In this document: piece after piece, positions 50,803 to 59,237 of the stretch | Layout: each line of letters opens with the position of its first letter | Position numbering within the stretch: the first letter of the stretch is position 1 | Origin: Lacrimispora sinapis | Lineage (GTDB): Bacteria; Bacillota; Clostridia; Lachnospirales; Lachnospiraceae | Length of the DNA stretch: 64,000 bases | Reading direction: 5' to 3' | Assembly (NCBI RefSeq): GCF_043633585.1 | Contig: NZ_CP141832.1 | Location: forward strand, 1,426,001-1,490,000 | Notes under the pieces: model-generated | What the model was told of the DNA's origin: nothing | What the model saw: only the letters and a program-made list of their open reading frames with translations | Database searches by the model: none | Program-made: the position numbers and the translations under genes

Positions 50803-52587
50803 TTGAAAAAAAGAGATGAAATACCAGTTTGCGATACCTGGAACCTGGCGGATATTCTGCCGTCAGACGCGGCATGGGAGGAATTGTTCCATGAAACTGA
50901 GCAGGAACTTTCCGGTTATAAAAAGTTTGAAGGACATCTGGCGGACTCCGCAGAGATGCTTTTTTCGTGTTTGAAGTTTGACGAAGAGGTGTCCTTAAAG
51001 ATAGAGACGTTATTTGTTTACGGAAAACAGAAATCAGATGAAGATACCGGCAATGCAAAATATCAGGAATTCTCGGCAAAGGCGAGAACACTGTCGTATC
51101 GGGCAGCAGGACTTTCCTCATTTCTGATACCTGAAATCATTGGGCTTCCGGAGGAGACCCTTGCCGAATTCCGAAAGAAGGAGCCAGGCCTTGCGCGTTA
51201 TGAAAGAACCTTTGAGATTATTTTAAAAAAGAAGGCCCATACGTTATCCGCATCTATGGAAGCACTCCTGGCAAAATCCATGGAGGCCACATCCGGCTCT
51301 TCGGATATATTTAATATGTTCAATAATGCAGATGTAAAGTTTCCTGAGATCCCGGATGAGAATGGCCAGCCAGTCAGGATCACCCATGGGAATTATATTG
51401 CTCTTATGGAAAAGCAGAACAGAGAGGTGAGAAAATCCGCTTTTGAGGCCCTCTACGGTGTTTACAAGCAGTTTGGGAACACACTGGCAGCGACGTTTGC
51501 TTCCAACGTAAAAAAGGCTGCTTTCTATGCTGCGGCAAGAAATTATCCCTCTGCAAGGGCCCACTCTCTGGCTGAGAATGAGATTCCGGAAGAAGTCTAT
51601 GATCATCTGATAGAAGCGGTTCATGAAGGAATTTCTTATCTCCATGAGTACGTTTCCATACGCAAAGAGGCACTTGGAGTTGAAGAACTTCATATGTATG
51701 ATCTGTATGTGCCTATGGTATCCGCAAAAGAAAAAAAGATTTCCTTTGAAGAGGCCAAAGCCATGGTTTTGGAGGGGCTGAAGCCTTTGGGAGAAGAATA
51801 TCTTTCGCTGTTGCGGGAAGGCTTTGAAAACCGTTGGATTGATGTGTATGAGAATGAAGGAAAAAGAAGCGGGGCATATTCCTGGGGCGTTTATGGGGTC
51901 CATCCCTATGTACTGCTTAATTATAACGGAACGCTTGACAGTGTTTTTACGCTTGCCCATGAGATGGGGCATGCGCTTCACAGCTGGTATTCCGACCGCA
52001 ACCAGTCCTATGTGGATGCGGGCTATAAGATCTTTGTAGCGGAAGTAGCTTCCACCTGCAATGAAGCCCTGCTCATCCGTCATCTGCTGAATACGACAGA
52101 AGATAAAAAGGAACGCGCCTATCTGGTCAATCATTTTATGGACAGTTTTAGAGGAACCCTTTACCGGCAGGCTATGTTTGCGGAGTTTGAGGCAGAGACT
52201 CACCGTATGGTGCAGGAAGGCCGGATATTGACCTCAGAACTTCTCTGCCAGATCTACCACCGTCTCAATGAATTTTATTTTGGGCCCGATATGGTGATTG
52301 ATCCGGAGATTGACTATGAATGGTCCAGAATCCCCCATTTTTATACGCCATTTTACGTATATCAGTATGCGACAGGGTTTTCGGCTGCCGTTGCCATAAG
52401 CAGCAAGATTCTCGCAGGAGATCAGGAAGCCATCAAGGGGTACTTTGAATTTTTAAGCGGCGGAAATTCCAGAACTCCCATAGACCTTTTAAAGCTTTGC
52501 GGTGTTGATATGTCAACAGCAGAACCGGTAAAAGAGGCGCTTTTGGTGTTTGCCGGGCTTTTAAAAGAAATGAGAGGGCTTATTTAA
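50803..52587 (+). CDS. pepF: Oligoendopeptidase F (M3 family)
   Basis: A 594-residue cytoplasmic zinc peptidase that cleaves short oligopeptides. The zinc site is LAHEMGHALHSWY (HExxH), with the third ligand Glu in EVASTCNEALL. SYLHEYVSIRKEALGVE and the C-terminal YATGFSAAVAIS are typical of PepF. The start is TTG at 50803 with GGAGGG 6-7 nt upstream; an ATG at 50758 in frame has no ribosome site. A nitroreductase gene follows after 34 bp. Confidence 0.95.
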   Translation: MKKRDEIPVCDTWNLADILPSDAAWEELFHETEQELSGYKKFEGHLADSAEMLFSCLKFDEEVSLKIETLFVYGKQKSDEDTGNAKYQEFSAKARTLSYRAAGLSSFLIPEIIGLPEETLAEFRKKEPGLARYERTFEIILKKKAHTLSASMEALLAKSMEATSGSSDIFNMFNNADVKFPEIPDENGQPVRITHGNYIALMEKQNREVRKSAFEALYGVYKQFGNTLAATFASNVKKAAFYAAARNYPSARAHSLAENEIPEEVYDHLIEAVHEGISYLHEYVSIRKEALGVEELHMYDLYVPMVSAKEKKISFEEAKAMVLEGLKPLGEEYLSLLREGFENRWIDVYENEGKRSGAYSWGVYGVHPYVLLNYNGTLDSVFTLAHEMGHALHSWYSDRNQSYVDAGYKIFVAEVASTCNEALLIRHLLNTTEDKKERAYLVNHFMDSFRGTLYRQAMFAEFEAETHRMVQEGRILTSELLCQIYHRLNEFYFGPDMVIDPEIDYEWSRIPHFYTPFYVYQYATGFSAAVAISSKILAGDQEAIKGYFEFLSGGNSRTPIDLLKLCGVDMSTAEPVKEALLVFAGLLKEMRGLI

Positions 52588-52621
52588 GTCCGATTGCTGG
52601 TTAGAGAAGAGGGGAGCAGGT

Positions 52622-53392
52622 ATGAATCTTTATCAGATGATATTTAAAAGAAGATCCATCAGGAAATTTAAAAGAGAGCAGGTCTCGGAACAGCTTTTAA
52701 AGGATATCCTTTATTTCGGGAACTGTGTATTAAAGCTTGATCCGGACATTTCAGTAAAATTGGAAATATACGAAAATCTGGATGGGCGTCTGCCGGTTAA
52801 GGGGTTATGGAAAGTAGAGGCACCGTATTATCTGGTATTTTACTCGGAGGAGAAGGAGGGATATCTGGCAAATGCCGGGTATATTTTGGAACCGGTATTG
52901 CTGTACATGACAGGAAAAGGTCTTGGCACCTGCTACCTTGGAAACACAAAAGTATACAAAGAGAATCATGAAAAGTATAAGCAGGTGATTACCATCGCAT
53001 TTGGTTATCCCAAAACATTGCTCTATCGTGATCCAGCCACGGCTAAGCGGCTGCCTTTAAAAGAATTGTGCGTATTTAAAGAGGAAGTAGGCGAACCGAT
53101 TAAGAACATCTTAAAGGCTGCAAGACTTGCACCGTCTTCCATGAATACACAGCCCTGGCGCTTCATCGTTTATAATGACCGGATATATATATTTGCCTGC
53201 AGAGATTTTTTGCCCTCATCACCCCTTGTTTCCATGCGTGAATTATGCATTGGAATTATGTTATCCCATTTAACCATTGCGGCAGAAGAGATGTGGATGA
53301 ACATAAAGCTGGAAAAAGATGAAGCCATGGCGAAAAAATCTTATAAAAGCGGGACTTATGTGACGACCGCTTATATAAAGGAATTCAACTGA
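52622..53392 (+). CDS. Nitroreductase family protein (TM1586 type)
   Basis: A 256-residue FMN-dependent nitroreductase-like protein. The first half has FKRRSIRKFKREQVSEQLL, and the second half has KAARLAPSSMNTQPWRFIVY, in an order typical of the TM1586 branch in which two nitroreductase halves are joined in one chain. The physiological substrate is unknown. GAGGGGAGCAGGT lies just before the ATG. It follows pepF closely and ends at a strong terminator. Confidence 0.85.
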   Translation: MNLYQMIFKRRSIRKFKREQVSEQLLKDILYFGNCVLKLDPDISVKLEIYENLDGRLPVKGLWKVEAPYYLVFYSEEKEGYLANAGYILEPVLLYMTGKGLGTCYLGNTKVYKENHEKYKQVITIAFGYPKTLLYRDPATAKRLPLKELCVFKEEVGEPIKNILKAARLAPSSMNTQPWRFIVYNDRIYIFACRDFLPSSPLVSMRELCIGIMLSHLTIAAEEMWMNIKLEKDEAMAKKSYKSGTYVTTAYIKEFN

Positions 53393-53411
53393 GAAGCATT
53401 GGATCAAATAT

Positions 53412-53453
53412 AAAAAAGCAGAAGGCTCAAAACGAAAGCCTTCTGCTTTTTTT
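53412..53453 (+). terminator. Bidirectional terminator between nitroreductase and hsp20
   Basis: AAAAAAGCAGAAGGCT (53412-53427) pairs with AGCCTTCTGCTTTTTT (53437-53452). Both flanks are poly-A/poly-T, so it serves both convergent genes. Confidence 0.92.
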
Positions 53454-53456
53454 GAA

Positions 53457-53870
53457 TTATTCAATTGGAATGTATTGAGTGGCCTCAATTTCCTTAGGAG
53501 CCTCCTTTGGAAAGGTGAGTCTTAAAATACCATTATCAAAGGAAGCTTTAATATCTTCCTGTTTCACTCTGGACCCTACGTAAAAGCTTCTTTTTAAAGA
53601 ACTGTGGTAGCGTTCCTTACGAATATAGTTTTTCTCAGATTCAGATTCATTTTCAGAGGTATTCTCTGCAAAAACGGTTAAATATCCGTCCTTCAGTTCT
53701 GCTTTTACCATTTCTTTATTAAATCCCGGCAATTCCATGTCAATAATGTAGTTGGTACCATCATCTTCGATGTCGGTTTTCATTAAGGATTGTCTGTTCG
53801 GATATACATCTGCAAAGAACGGATCATTGAAAAAATCATCAAATAAATTGTTTCTTCTGGCTAATAACAT
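53457..53870 (-). CDS. Small heat-shock protein, Hsp20/alpha-crystallin family
   Basis: A 137-residue holdase chaperone. After a short N-terminal FDDFFNDPFFADV region comes the alpha-crystallin domain (about 38-130) with YIIDMELPGFNKEMVKAEL, ERYHSSLKRSFYV and the GILRLTFPK motif, then the C-terminal IPI-type anchor (YIPIE). ATG at 53870 has AAGGAGG upstream. The promoter overlaps a CIRCE-like operator, so heat-shock control by HrcA is likely. Confidence 0.93.
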   Translation of the reverse strand: MLLARRNNLFDDFFNDPFFADVYPNRQSLMKTDIEDDGTNYIIDMELPGFNKEMVKAELKDGYLTVFAENTSENESESEKNYIRKERYHSSLKRSFYVGSRVKQEDIKASFDNGILRLTFPKEAPKEIEATQYIPIE

Positions 53871-53941
53871 AATTATTCCTCCTTTTTCATTCAATCCTAT
53901 CGCACCATTTGATCGGTGCTTTGTTTATTTGTTATAGCTGT

Positions 53942-53970
53942 AATATAACACACATTATTAGCGCTGTCAA
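53942..53970 (-). promoter_or_regulatory. Sigma-A promoter of hsp20
   Basis: On the minus strand TTGACA (53965-53970), 17-bp spacer, TATATT (53942-53947). The -35 box lies inside the CIRCE-like operator. The leader is about 65 nt. Confidence 0.82.
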
Positions 53971-53984
53971 TAGGTGAGTGCTAA
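53958..53984 (-). promoter_or_regulatory. CIRCE-like HrcA operator
   Basis: TTAGCGCTG-N9-GAGTGCTAA (53958-53984), compared with the CIRCE consensus TTAGCACTC-N9-GAGTGCTAA: one half is perfect and the other has two mismatches, with the exact 9-base spacer. It overlaps the -35 box of the hsp20 promoter. Confidence 0.8.
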
Positions 53985-54078
53985 TTTTTTGAAAAAAATT
54001 GAAATAACATTGATGGTATTTCAGGAAAATGATAAAATAGCCATGTTTTTAATAAGAAGAAGTGAGGGGACTCAGCAT

Positions 54079-54747
54079 ATGAAGCGGGAAGTCGATCTAA
54101 AAGAGATTTCAGATGGAAAATTATATGGGTTAAATGATATGGTGAAGGCGGATTGCGGAGACTGCAAAGGTTGTTTTGCCTGTTGTCAGGGGATGGGGCA
54201 GTCGGTTATCCTGGACCCTCTTGACTGTTTCCGCTTGACCGAAAACCTTTCCTGTACCATGGAGAAACTGCTTGCAGATAAGCTTGAATTAAATGTTGTG
54301 GACGGGATCGTGCTTCCCAACTTAAAGATGTCTGGCAAAGAAGAACGGTGCGGATTTTTAAGTGAAGAGGGACGCTGCAGCATTCATGGATTCCGGCCGG
54401 GGATCTGCCGTTTGTTTCCGCTGGGAAGAATTTATGAAGAACAGGGATTTCGGTATTTCCTGCAGACCAATGAATGCCGCATGGAAACCAGGACAAAGGT
54501 GAAGGTTCGGAAATGGCTGGATACTTCGGATATAAAGCGGTATGAAACATTTATATGGGACTGGCATTCTCTATTAAAACGTTTACAGCAGAGGCTGGAA
54601 CAGGAAAATAGCCCGGATTTTGCAAATAAAATCAGCCTGTATGTGCTGAAGAATTTTTATCTGGCTCCTTATAACTTTGGAACGGACTTTTACAGCCAGT
54701 TTGAGAAACGATTGGTGGATGCTTCCGTTCAATTGACCGGCTGGTAA
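54079..54747 (+). CDS. YkgJ family cysteine-cluster protein
   Basis: A 222-residue protein with the CxxCxxCC-type cluster CGDCKGCFACCQGMG (about residues 25-40) and a second Cys-rich part CGFLSEEGRCSIHG and RPGICRLFPLG, the usual pattern of the YkgJ zinc/iron-chelating family. It probably binds a metal or an Fe-S cluster; function unknown. ATG at 54079 with GAGGGG about 9 nt upstream is preferred over longer readings. The pyr operon begins 146 bp later. Confidence 0.85.
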   Translation: MKREVDLKEISDGKLYGLNDMVKADCGDCKGCFACCQGMGQSVILDPLDCFRLTENLSCTMEKLLADKLELNVVDGIVLPNLKMSGKEERCGFLSEEGRCSIHGFRPGICRLFPLGRIYEEQGFRYFLQTNECRMETRTKVKVRKWLDTSDIKRYETFIWDWHSLLKRLQQRLEQENSPDFANKISLYVLKNFYLAPYNFGTDFYSQFEKRLVDASVQLTGW

Positions 54748-54892
54748 ATAAGAATACAGTCATAAGTTTTCTAAAAAAGCATAGGTCTGCTTTCTTTGTT
54801 CGGAGGAACAAAAGGCTTGAAGCCAGTTCCTTCTTATGATAGAATTGGAAAGAATAGAGAATAATAAGGACAAAGAGACCAAGGAGGAGACA

Positions 54893-55810
54893 ATGATCAG
54901 GCAGTTAATTGAGAAAATCCAGAAGACAAAAGCACCGATTTGTGTAGGATTGGACCCGATGCTTAACTATATACCGGAGCATGTTATAAAGAAAGCATTT
55001 GAAGAATTCGGTGAGACACTGGAAGGTGCAGCCGAAGCGATCTGGCAATATAACAAAGAAATCATAGATCATGTATACGATTTGATCCCCTCCGTAAAGC
55101 CCCAGATCGCCATGTATGAACAGTTTGGCATCGAAGGTTTGAAAACCTATGTAAAGACAGTGAATTATTGCCGGGAAAAGGGTCTTCTCGTGATTGGAGA
55201 TGCCAAAAGAGGTGATATCGGTTCTACCTCGGCTGCTTATGCTGCTGCCCATATCGGTAAGGTAAAAGTAGGCAGCAATCACTTTTCGGGATTTGGCACC
55301 GATTTTCTTACGGTCAATCCATATCTGGGTACCGACGGGATAAAGCCTTTTGTTGATGTATGCAACGAAGAAGACAAAGGGCTTTTTGTGCTGGTCAAGA
55401 CCTCCAATCCCTCCAGCGGGGAATTTCAGGACCGTCTGGTCGATGGACGCCCAGTGTATGAGCTGGTTGCGGAAAAAGTTGTAGAATGGGGAGCCGAATC
55501 CATGGATGGAACTTACAGCAATGTGGGTGCTGTTGTAGGTGCTACTTATCCTGAGATGAGCAGAATTCTCAGAAAACTGATGCCAAACACATATTTTCTG
55601 GTGCCGGGGTATGGGGCACAGGGAGGAACTGCTGAGGATTTAAAACCATGTTTTAATGAAGATGGGCTGGGCGCAGTTGTAAATTCTTCCAGAGGAATCA
55701 TTGCTGCATATAAGCAGGATAAATATAAAAGGTTTGGAGCAGAGCATTTTGGGGAAGCCTCCAGGCAGGCAGTGATCGATATGGTGACTGACATCAACCG
55801 GGTATTATAA
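54893..55810 (+). CDS. pyrF: Orotidine 5'-phosphate decarboxylase (long type)
   Basis: A 305-residue TIM-barrel enzyme making UMP from OMP, of the longer type 2 subfamily. GLDPMLNYIPEH, the catalytic segment GDAKRGDIGSTSAAYA and PGYGAQGGTAEDL are visible. ATG at 54893 with AAGGAGG 5-7 nt upstream is chosen; a longer in-frame start at 54836 has no ribosome site. First gene of pyrF-pyrK-pyrD-pyrE. A hairpin in its leader (54802-54833) is not a recognisable PyrR-binding loop. Confidence 0.95.
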   Translation: MIRQLIEKIQKTKAPICVGLDPMLNYIPEHVIKKAFEEFGETLEGAAEAIWQYNKEIIDHVYDLIPSVKPQIAMYEQFGIEGLKTYVKTVNYCREKGLLVIGDAKRGDIGSTSAAYAAAHIGKVKVGSNHFSGFGTDFLTVNPYLGTDGIKPFVDVCNEEDKGLFVLVKTSNPSSGEFQDRLVDGRPVYELVAEKVVEWGAESMDGTYSNVGAVVGATYPEMSRILRKLMPNTYFLVPGYGAQGGTAEDLKPCFNEDGLGAVVNSSRGIIAAYKQDKYKRFGAEHFGEASRQAVIDMVTDINRVL

Positions 55811-55821
55811 GAGGAGGCATC

Positions 55822-56598
55822 ATGGCGAAAGTAATGGAATCAGCAAGGGTCTCCAGTCAGATCAGGCTGGCAGATGGTGTATACAGCATGTGGATCGAAA
55901 CAAAAGACATGGCGGAACAAGCAGTACCAGGACAATTTATTTCTATGTATACAAAAGACAATTCTAAACTTCTGCCTCGGCCAATCAGTATTTGTGAGGT
56001 CGACAGGGAAAAGGGCCTTTTAAGAATCGTATACCGTGTGCTGGGAAGCGGAACAGAAGAATTTTCCCATTATAAAGAAGGCGATTCTGTGGATATCATG
56101 GGCCCCCTGGGGAATGGGTTTCCCCTTTCTGCAGGTGCTCCCGGAAAAAAAGCCTTTTTAATCGGCGGAGGAATCGGGATTCCCCCAATGCTGGAGCTTG
56201 CAAAGCAGCTGTCCTGCGAAAAGCAGATCATTCTGGGATACCGGGATTGTCTCTTTTTAAACGAAGAATTTCACCCCTATGGGGATATTTTTTTGGCGAC
56301 AGAGGACGGAAGCGAAGGCACAAAGGGGAATGTCCTTGATGCGATACGGGAGCATGGTTTAAAGGGAGATGTGATTTTTGCCTGTGGTCCCACCCCCATG
56401 TTAAAAGCAATCAAAGCATATGCACTCGAAAACCAGATGGAATGTTATCTGTCTTTGGAGGAGCGGATGGCATGCGGGATCGGAGCCTGCCTTGCCTGCG
56501 TCTGCAAGAGCAGCGGAATTGATCAACATTCTATGGTACACAATAAAAGGGTCTGCAAAGACGGCCCGGTGTTTCGGGCAGAGGAGGTAGACTTTTAA
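55822..56598 (+). CDS. pyrK: Dihydroorotate dehydrogenase electron transfer subunit
   Basis: A 258-residue FAD and 2Fe-2S protein, partner of PyrD in type 1B dihydroorotate dehydrogenase, which passes electrons to NAD+. The FAD site includes LLPRPISICEVD, the NAD-binding part is GGGIGIPPMLELA and CGPTPMLKA, and the 2Fe-2S ligands are in CGIGACLACVCK and later VCKDGPVF. pyrD follows 1 nt after the stop. Confidence 0.96.
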   Translation: MAKVMESARVSSQIRLADGVYSMWIETKDMAEQAVPGQFISMYTKDNSKLLPRPISICEVDREKGLLRIVYRVLGSGTEEFSHYKEGDSVDIMGPLGNGFPLSAGAPGKKAFLIGGGIGIPPMLELAKQLSCEKQIILGYRDCLFLNEEFHPYGDIFLATEDGSEGTKGNVLDAIREHGLKGDVIFACGPTPMLKAIKAYALENQMECYLSLEERMACGIGACLACVCKSSGIDQHSMVHNKRVCKDGPVFRAEEVDF

Positions 56599-56599
56599 G

Positions 56600-57502
56600 A
56601 TGAATACAAAAGTAAATCTGGCTGGAATAGAACTTAAAAACCCTGTTATGACCGCTTCCGGTACCTTTGGGTCCGGAGAAGAATACAGTGAGATGATTGA
56701 CTTAAATGATCTGGGCGCGGTGGTGACAAAAGGTGTTGCCAACGTTCCATGGCCCGGCAATCCCACTCCCAGAATTGCTGAGACTTACGGCGGCATGATC
56801 AATGCGATCGGTCTACAGAATCCTGGTATGGAGGTATTTGTTAAGAGAGATGTTCCATTTTTAAAGCAATACGACACAAAGATCATCGTCAATGTCTGCG
56901 GAAAGACAACCGAAGATTATCTGCAGGTGGTGGAACGTCTGGCAGATGAACCGGTGGACATGCTGGAGATTAATATTTCCTGCCCCAATGTAAAAGAGGG
57001 CGGAATTGCCTTCGGCCAGGACCCCAAAGCGGTGGAAGCCATTACCCGCGAAGTAAAAAAATATGCGAAACAGCCGGTGATCATGAAATTGAGCCCCAAT
57101 GTAACGGATATTACGGTTATGGCAAAAGCGGCGGAAGCGGGAGGGGCCGATGTACTTTCTCTGATCAATACGCTGACCGGGATGAAAATAGATATCAACC
57201 GCCGGACATTTGCCGTGGCAAATAAAACCGGAGGACTTTCCGGTCCTGCGATTAAGCCCATTGCAGTCCGCATGGTATATCAAGCTGCCAATGCGGTGAA
57301 GATTCCAGTCATCGGCATGGGTGGAATCATGACTGCGGAGGATGCTATGGAATTTATTCTGGCAGGAGCTACTGCAGTATCCGTGGGAACCGCTAATTTC
57401 AGAAATCCTTATGCAGCCAGTGAGGTAGTGAGAGGCATTGAGGGATATATGAAGAAATACGGTGTGGATGACATTCGGGATCTGATCGGAGCAGTACGGT
57501 AA
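56600..57502 (+). CDS. pyrD: Dihydroorotate dehydrogenase catalytic subunit (type 1B)
   Basis: A 300-residue FMN TIM-barrel enzyme oxidising dihydroorotate to orotate. NPVMTASGTFGSG, VVTKGVANVPWPGN, NISCPNVKEGG (with the active-site Cys of class 1 enzymes) and GMGGIMTAEDAMEF are typical. Paired with PyrK immediately upstream, which defines the type 1B, NAD-linked enzyme suited to anaerobic life. Confidence 0.97.
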   Translation: MNTKVNLAGIELKNPVMTASGTFGSGEEYSEMIDLNDLGAVVTKGVANVPWPGNPTPRIAETYGGMINAIGLQNPGMEVFVKRDVPFLKQYDTKIIVNVCGKTTEDYLQVVERLADEPVDMLEINISCPNVKEGGIAFGQDPKAVEAITREVKKYAKQPVIMKLSPNVTDITVMAKAAEAGGADVLSLINTLTGMKIDINRRTFAVANKTGGLSGPAIKPIAVRMVYQAANAVKIPVIGMGGIMTAEDAMEFILAGATAVSVGTANFRNPYAASEVVRGIEGYMKKYGVDDIRDLIGAVR

Positions 57503-57534
57503 GTGAGGACTATTAGAATAGAGAGGATAAAAGA

Positions 57535-58209
57535 ATGGAACAGTATAAGCAGGAATTTATAGAATTTATGGTGGACAGCAAAGTCCTTAAATTTGGCAAT
57601 TTTACATTGAAAAGCGGAAGAAAATCCCCCTTCTTTATGAATGCAGGTTCCTATGTAACAGGAGCCCAATTAAAAAAGCTGGGAGAGTATTACGCAAAGG
57701 CCATTCATGATAATTTTGGTGATGATTTTGATGTTTTGTTCGGACCTGCTTATAAAGGCATTCCATTAAGCGTTGCGACGGCTATTGCTTTTCACGATTT
57801 ATACGGCAAGGAAATCAAATACTGCTCCAACCGAAAGGAAGAAAAGGATCACGGGGATACGGGAATTCTTCTCGGAAGTCCGATTAAGGATGGAGACAGG
57901 GTCGTCATCATTGAAGATGTGACCACTTCTGGAAAATCCATTGAAGAGACATTCCCAATCATAAAAGCACAGGGAGATGTGGAGATCCTGGGACTGATGG
58001 TATCATTAAACCGTATGGAAAAGGGAAAGGGCGAAAAGAGTGCTCTTGATGAGATCCAGGAAAAGTATGGATTCCCAGCGTCTGCCATTGTATCCATGGC
58101 AGAAGTCATTGAACATTTATATAACAAAGAATGCGGCGGTAAGATCGTCATTGATGATACGTTAAAAGCTGCCATTGACACTTATTACGAAATTTATGGT
58201 GTAAGATAA
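57535..58209 (+). CDS. pyrE: Orotate phosphoribosyltransferase
   Basis: A 224-residue enzyme that joins orotate to PRPP, giving OMP. TLKSGRKSPFFMNAGSY, GPAYKGIPL and the PRPP motif VVIIEDVTTSGKSI are visible. Last enzyme gene of the cluster; a 49-residue membrane protein gene follows after 12 bp and is probably in the same operon. Confidence 0.96.
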   Translation: MEQYKQEFIEFMVDSKVLKFGNFTLKSGRKSPFFMNAGSYVTGAQLKKLGEYYAKAIHDNFGDDFDVLFGPAYKGIPLSVATAIAFHDLYGKEIKYCSNRKEEKDHGDTGILLGSPIKDGDRVVIIEDVTTSGKSIEETFPIIKAQGDVEILGLMVSLNRMEKGKGEKSALDEIQEKYGFPASAIVSMAEVIEHLYNKECGGKIVIDDTLKAAIDTYYEIYGVR

Positions 58210-58221
58210 GGAGAGTCTGAT

Positions 58222-58371
58222 ATGGAGAGAGTTTACAAGACTATGAGAAATGCGGGCGCATTAAGCCTTGCAATAGGGATTGTTGTGACTGTTATCGGCC
58301 TTACTGCCGGCATCATATCAATTATAAATGGATCATTTCTGCTGAAAAGAAAATCAGAAATTACATTTTAA
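58222..58371 (+). CDS. Small membrane protein (49 residues) after pyrE
   Basis: ORF with AAGGAGAG 6-7 nt before the ATG. The product has a basic start (MERVYKTMRNAG) and one long hydrophobic segment (about residues 13-37, LSLAIGIVVTVIGLTAGII), with a charged tail (LLKRKSEITF). It is probably a real coupled gene because of the ribosome site and the 12-bp gap to pyrE. No family recognised. Confidence 0.72.
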   Translation: MERVYKTMRNAGALSLAIGIVVTVIGLTAGIISIINGSFLLKRKSEITF

Positions 58372-58452
58372 TGCGATTACTCATGGAGGAAGCTGTTAGA
58401 AAGGAATGGCTTTCAGACAGTCTTTCTCTTTTTAAGAAAAGATGGAGCTGTT

Positions 58453-58944
58453 ATGATTAAAAATGCGACAAAGCGGCAGAAAATGGGGTGGGTTGTTTTT
58501 TTAATCTACTTACTCTTTTTGGTGTACTTTCTATTCTTTTCCGATTTCTTTGGCAGAGGGAGCCACTTGCGGCAGGATTATGCCTACAATCTGGTCCCAT
58601 TAAAGGAGATACGGCGATTTATCGTTTACCGCAAGGTAGTTGGACTTGAATCTTTTCTTCTTAATATCGTCGGGAATATTGCAGGATTTATGCCCTTTGG
58701 TTTCTTTTTGCCGGTCATCAGCCGCCGAAGCCGCCGCTTCTTTAATACGGTGCTGTTAAGTTTCCTTTTTAGTCTGACGATTGAAACCATTCAGCTGGTA
58801 TTTAAGGTGGGAAGCTTTGATGTAGACGATATGATTTTGAACACGGCAGGAGGAATTCTGGGCTATACCTTGTATAAAATTGTGCAGCACATAAGAGTTA
58901 GGAGGAAAAGGCGTGAAAAAACAGAAAAGAGTGTCCTACATTAG
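58453..58944 (+). CDS. VanZ-family membrane protein
   Basis: A 163-residue polytopic membrane protein of the VanZ family. YNLVPLKEIRRF, NIVGNIAGFMPFGFFLP, SLTIETIQLV and DVDDMILNTAGGILGY are the family landmarks. VanZ itself gives low-level teicoplanin resistance; most chromosomal members have no known function, and no vancomycin genes are present. Its end overlaps the next gene by 32 bp. Confidence 0.9.
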   Translation: MIKNATKRQKMGWVVFLIYLLFLVYFLFFSDFFGRGSHLRQDYAYNLVPLKEIRRFIVYRKVVGLESFLLNIVGNIAGFMPFGFFLPVISRRSRRFFNTVLLSFLFSLTIETIQLVFKVGSFDVDDMILNTAGGILGYTLYKIVQHIRVRRKRREKTEKSVLH

Positions 58945-59233
58945 AAAACCTTTTGCCAAGAAAAGTTTTCTGTCTCTGGGGCTTTCTGTTGGGGCGCTGG
59001 TATTGGGAATCATTGGGATCGCCAGTTCAGTCATGGCGGCAGGGCAGGCGCAGCTGAACGTTGCGGCTGTCTGTTTCTGTAGTCTGATCATATCCTTTGT
59101 TTCCATTGGCTATGGTGTCCTTTCCTTTTTTGAAAAGGAGAAAAAATACATTCTGTCCAGAATCGGTATAGGAATCAGCGGGATTCTTGTGATTTTTTGG
59201 ATCGTTTTAATTATTATCGGAATAAGGGGGTAA
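58913..59233 (+). CDS. Small membrane protein, DUF6142-like
   Basis: A 106-residue protein with a basic start (KKQKRVSYIRKPFAKK) and three hydrophobic segments (SLGLSVGALVLGIIGIASS, VAAVCFCSLIISFVSIGYG, GIGISGILVIFWIVLIII). It resembles proteins labelled DUF6142 in Lachnospiraceae, frequently found next to an aminopeptidase like the following gene. GTG start at 58913 with AGGAGG upstream, inside the 3' end of the VanZ gene. Confidence 0.75.
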   Translation: MKKQKRVSYIRKPFAKKSFLSLGLSVGALVLGIIGIASSVMAAGQAQLNVAAVCFCSLIISFVSIGYGVLSFFEKEKKYILSRIGIGISGILVIFWIVLIIIGIRG

Positions 59234-59237
59234 CAAC

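Noticed and set aside
51244..52203. Minus-strand ORF of 319 residues opposite pepF
   Set aside because: Antisense to the well-supported oligoendopeptidase gene, with no recognisable motif or start signal.
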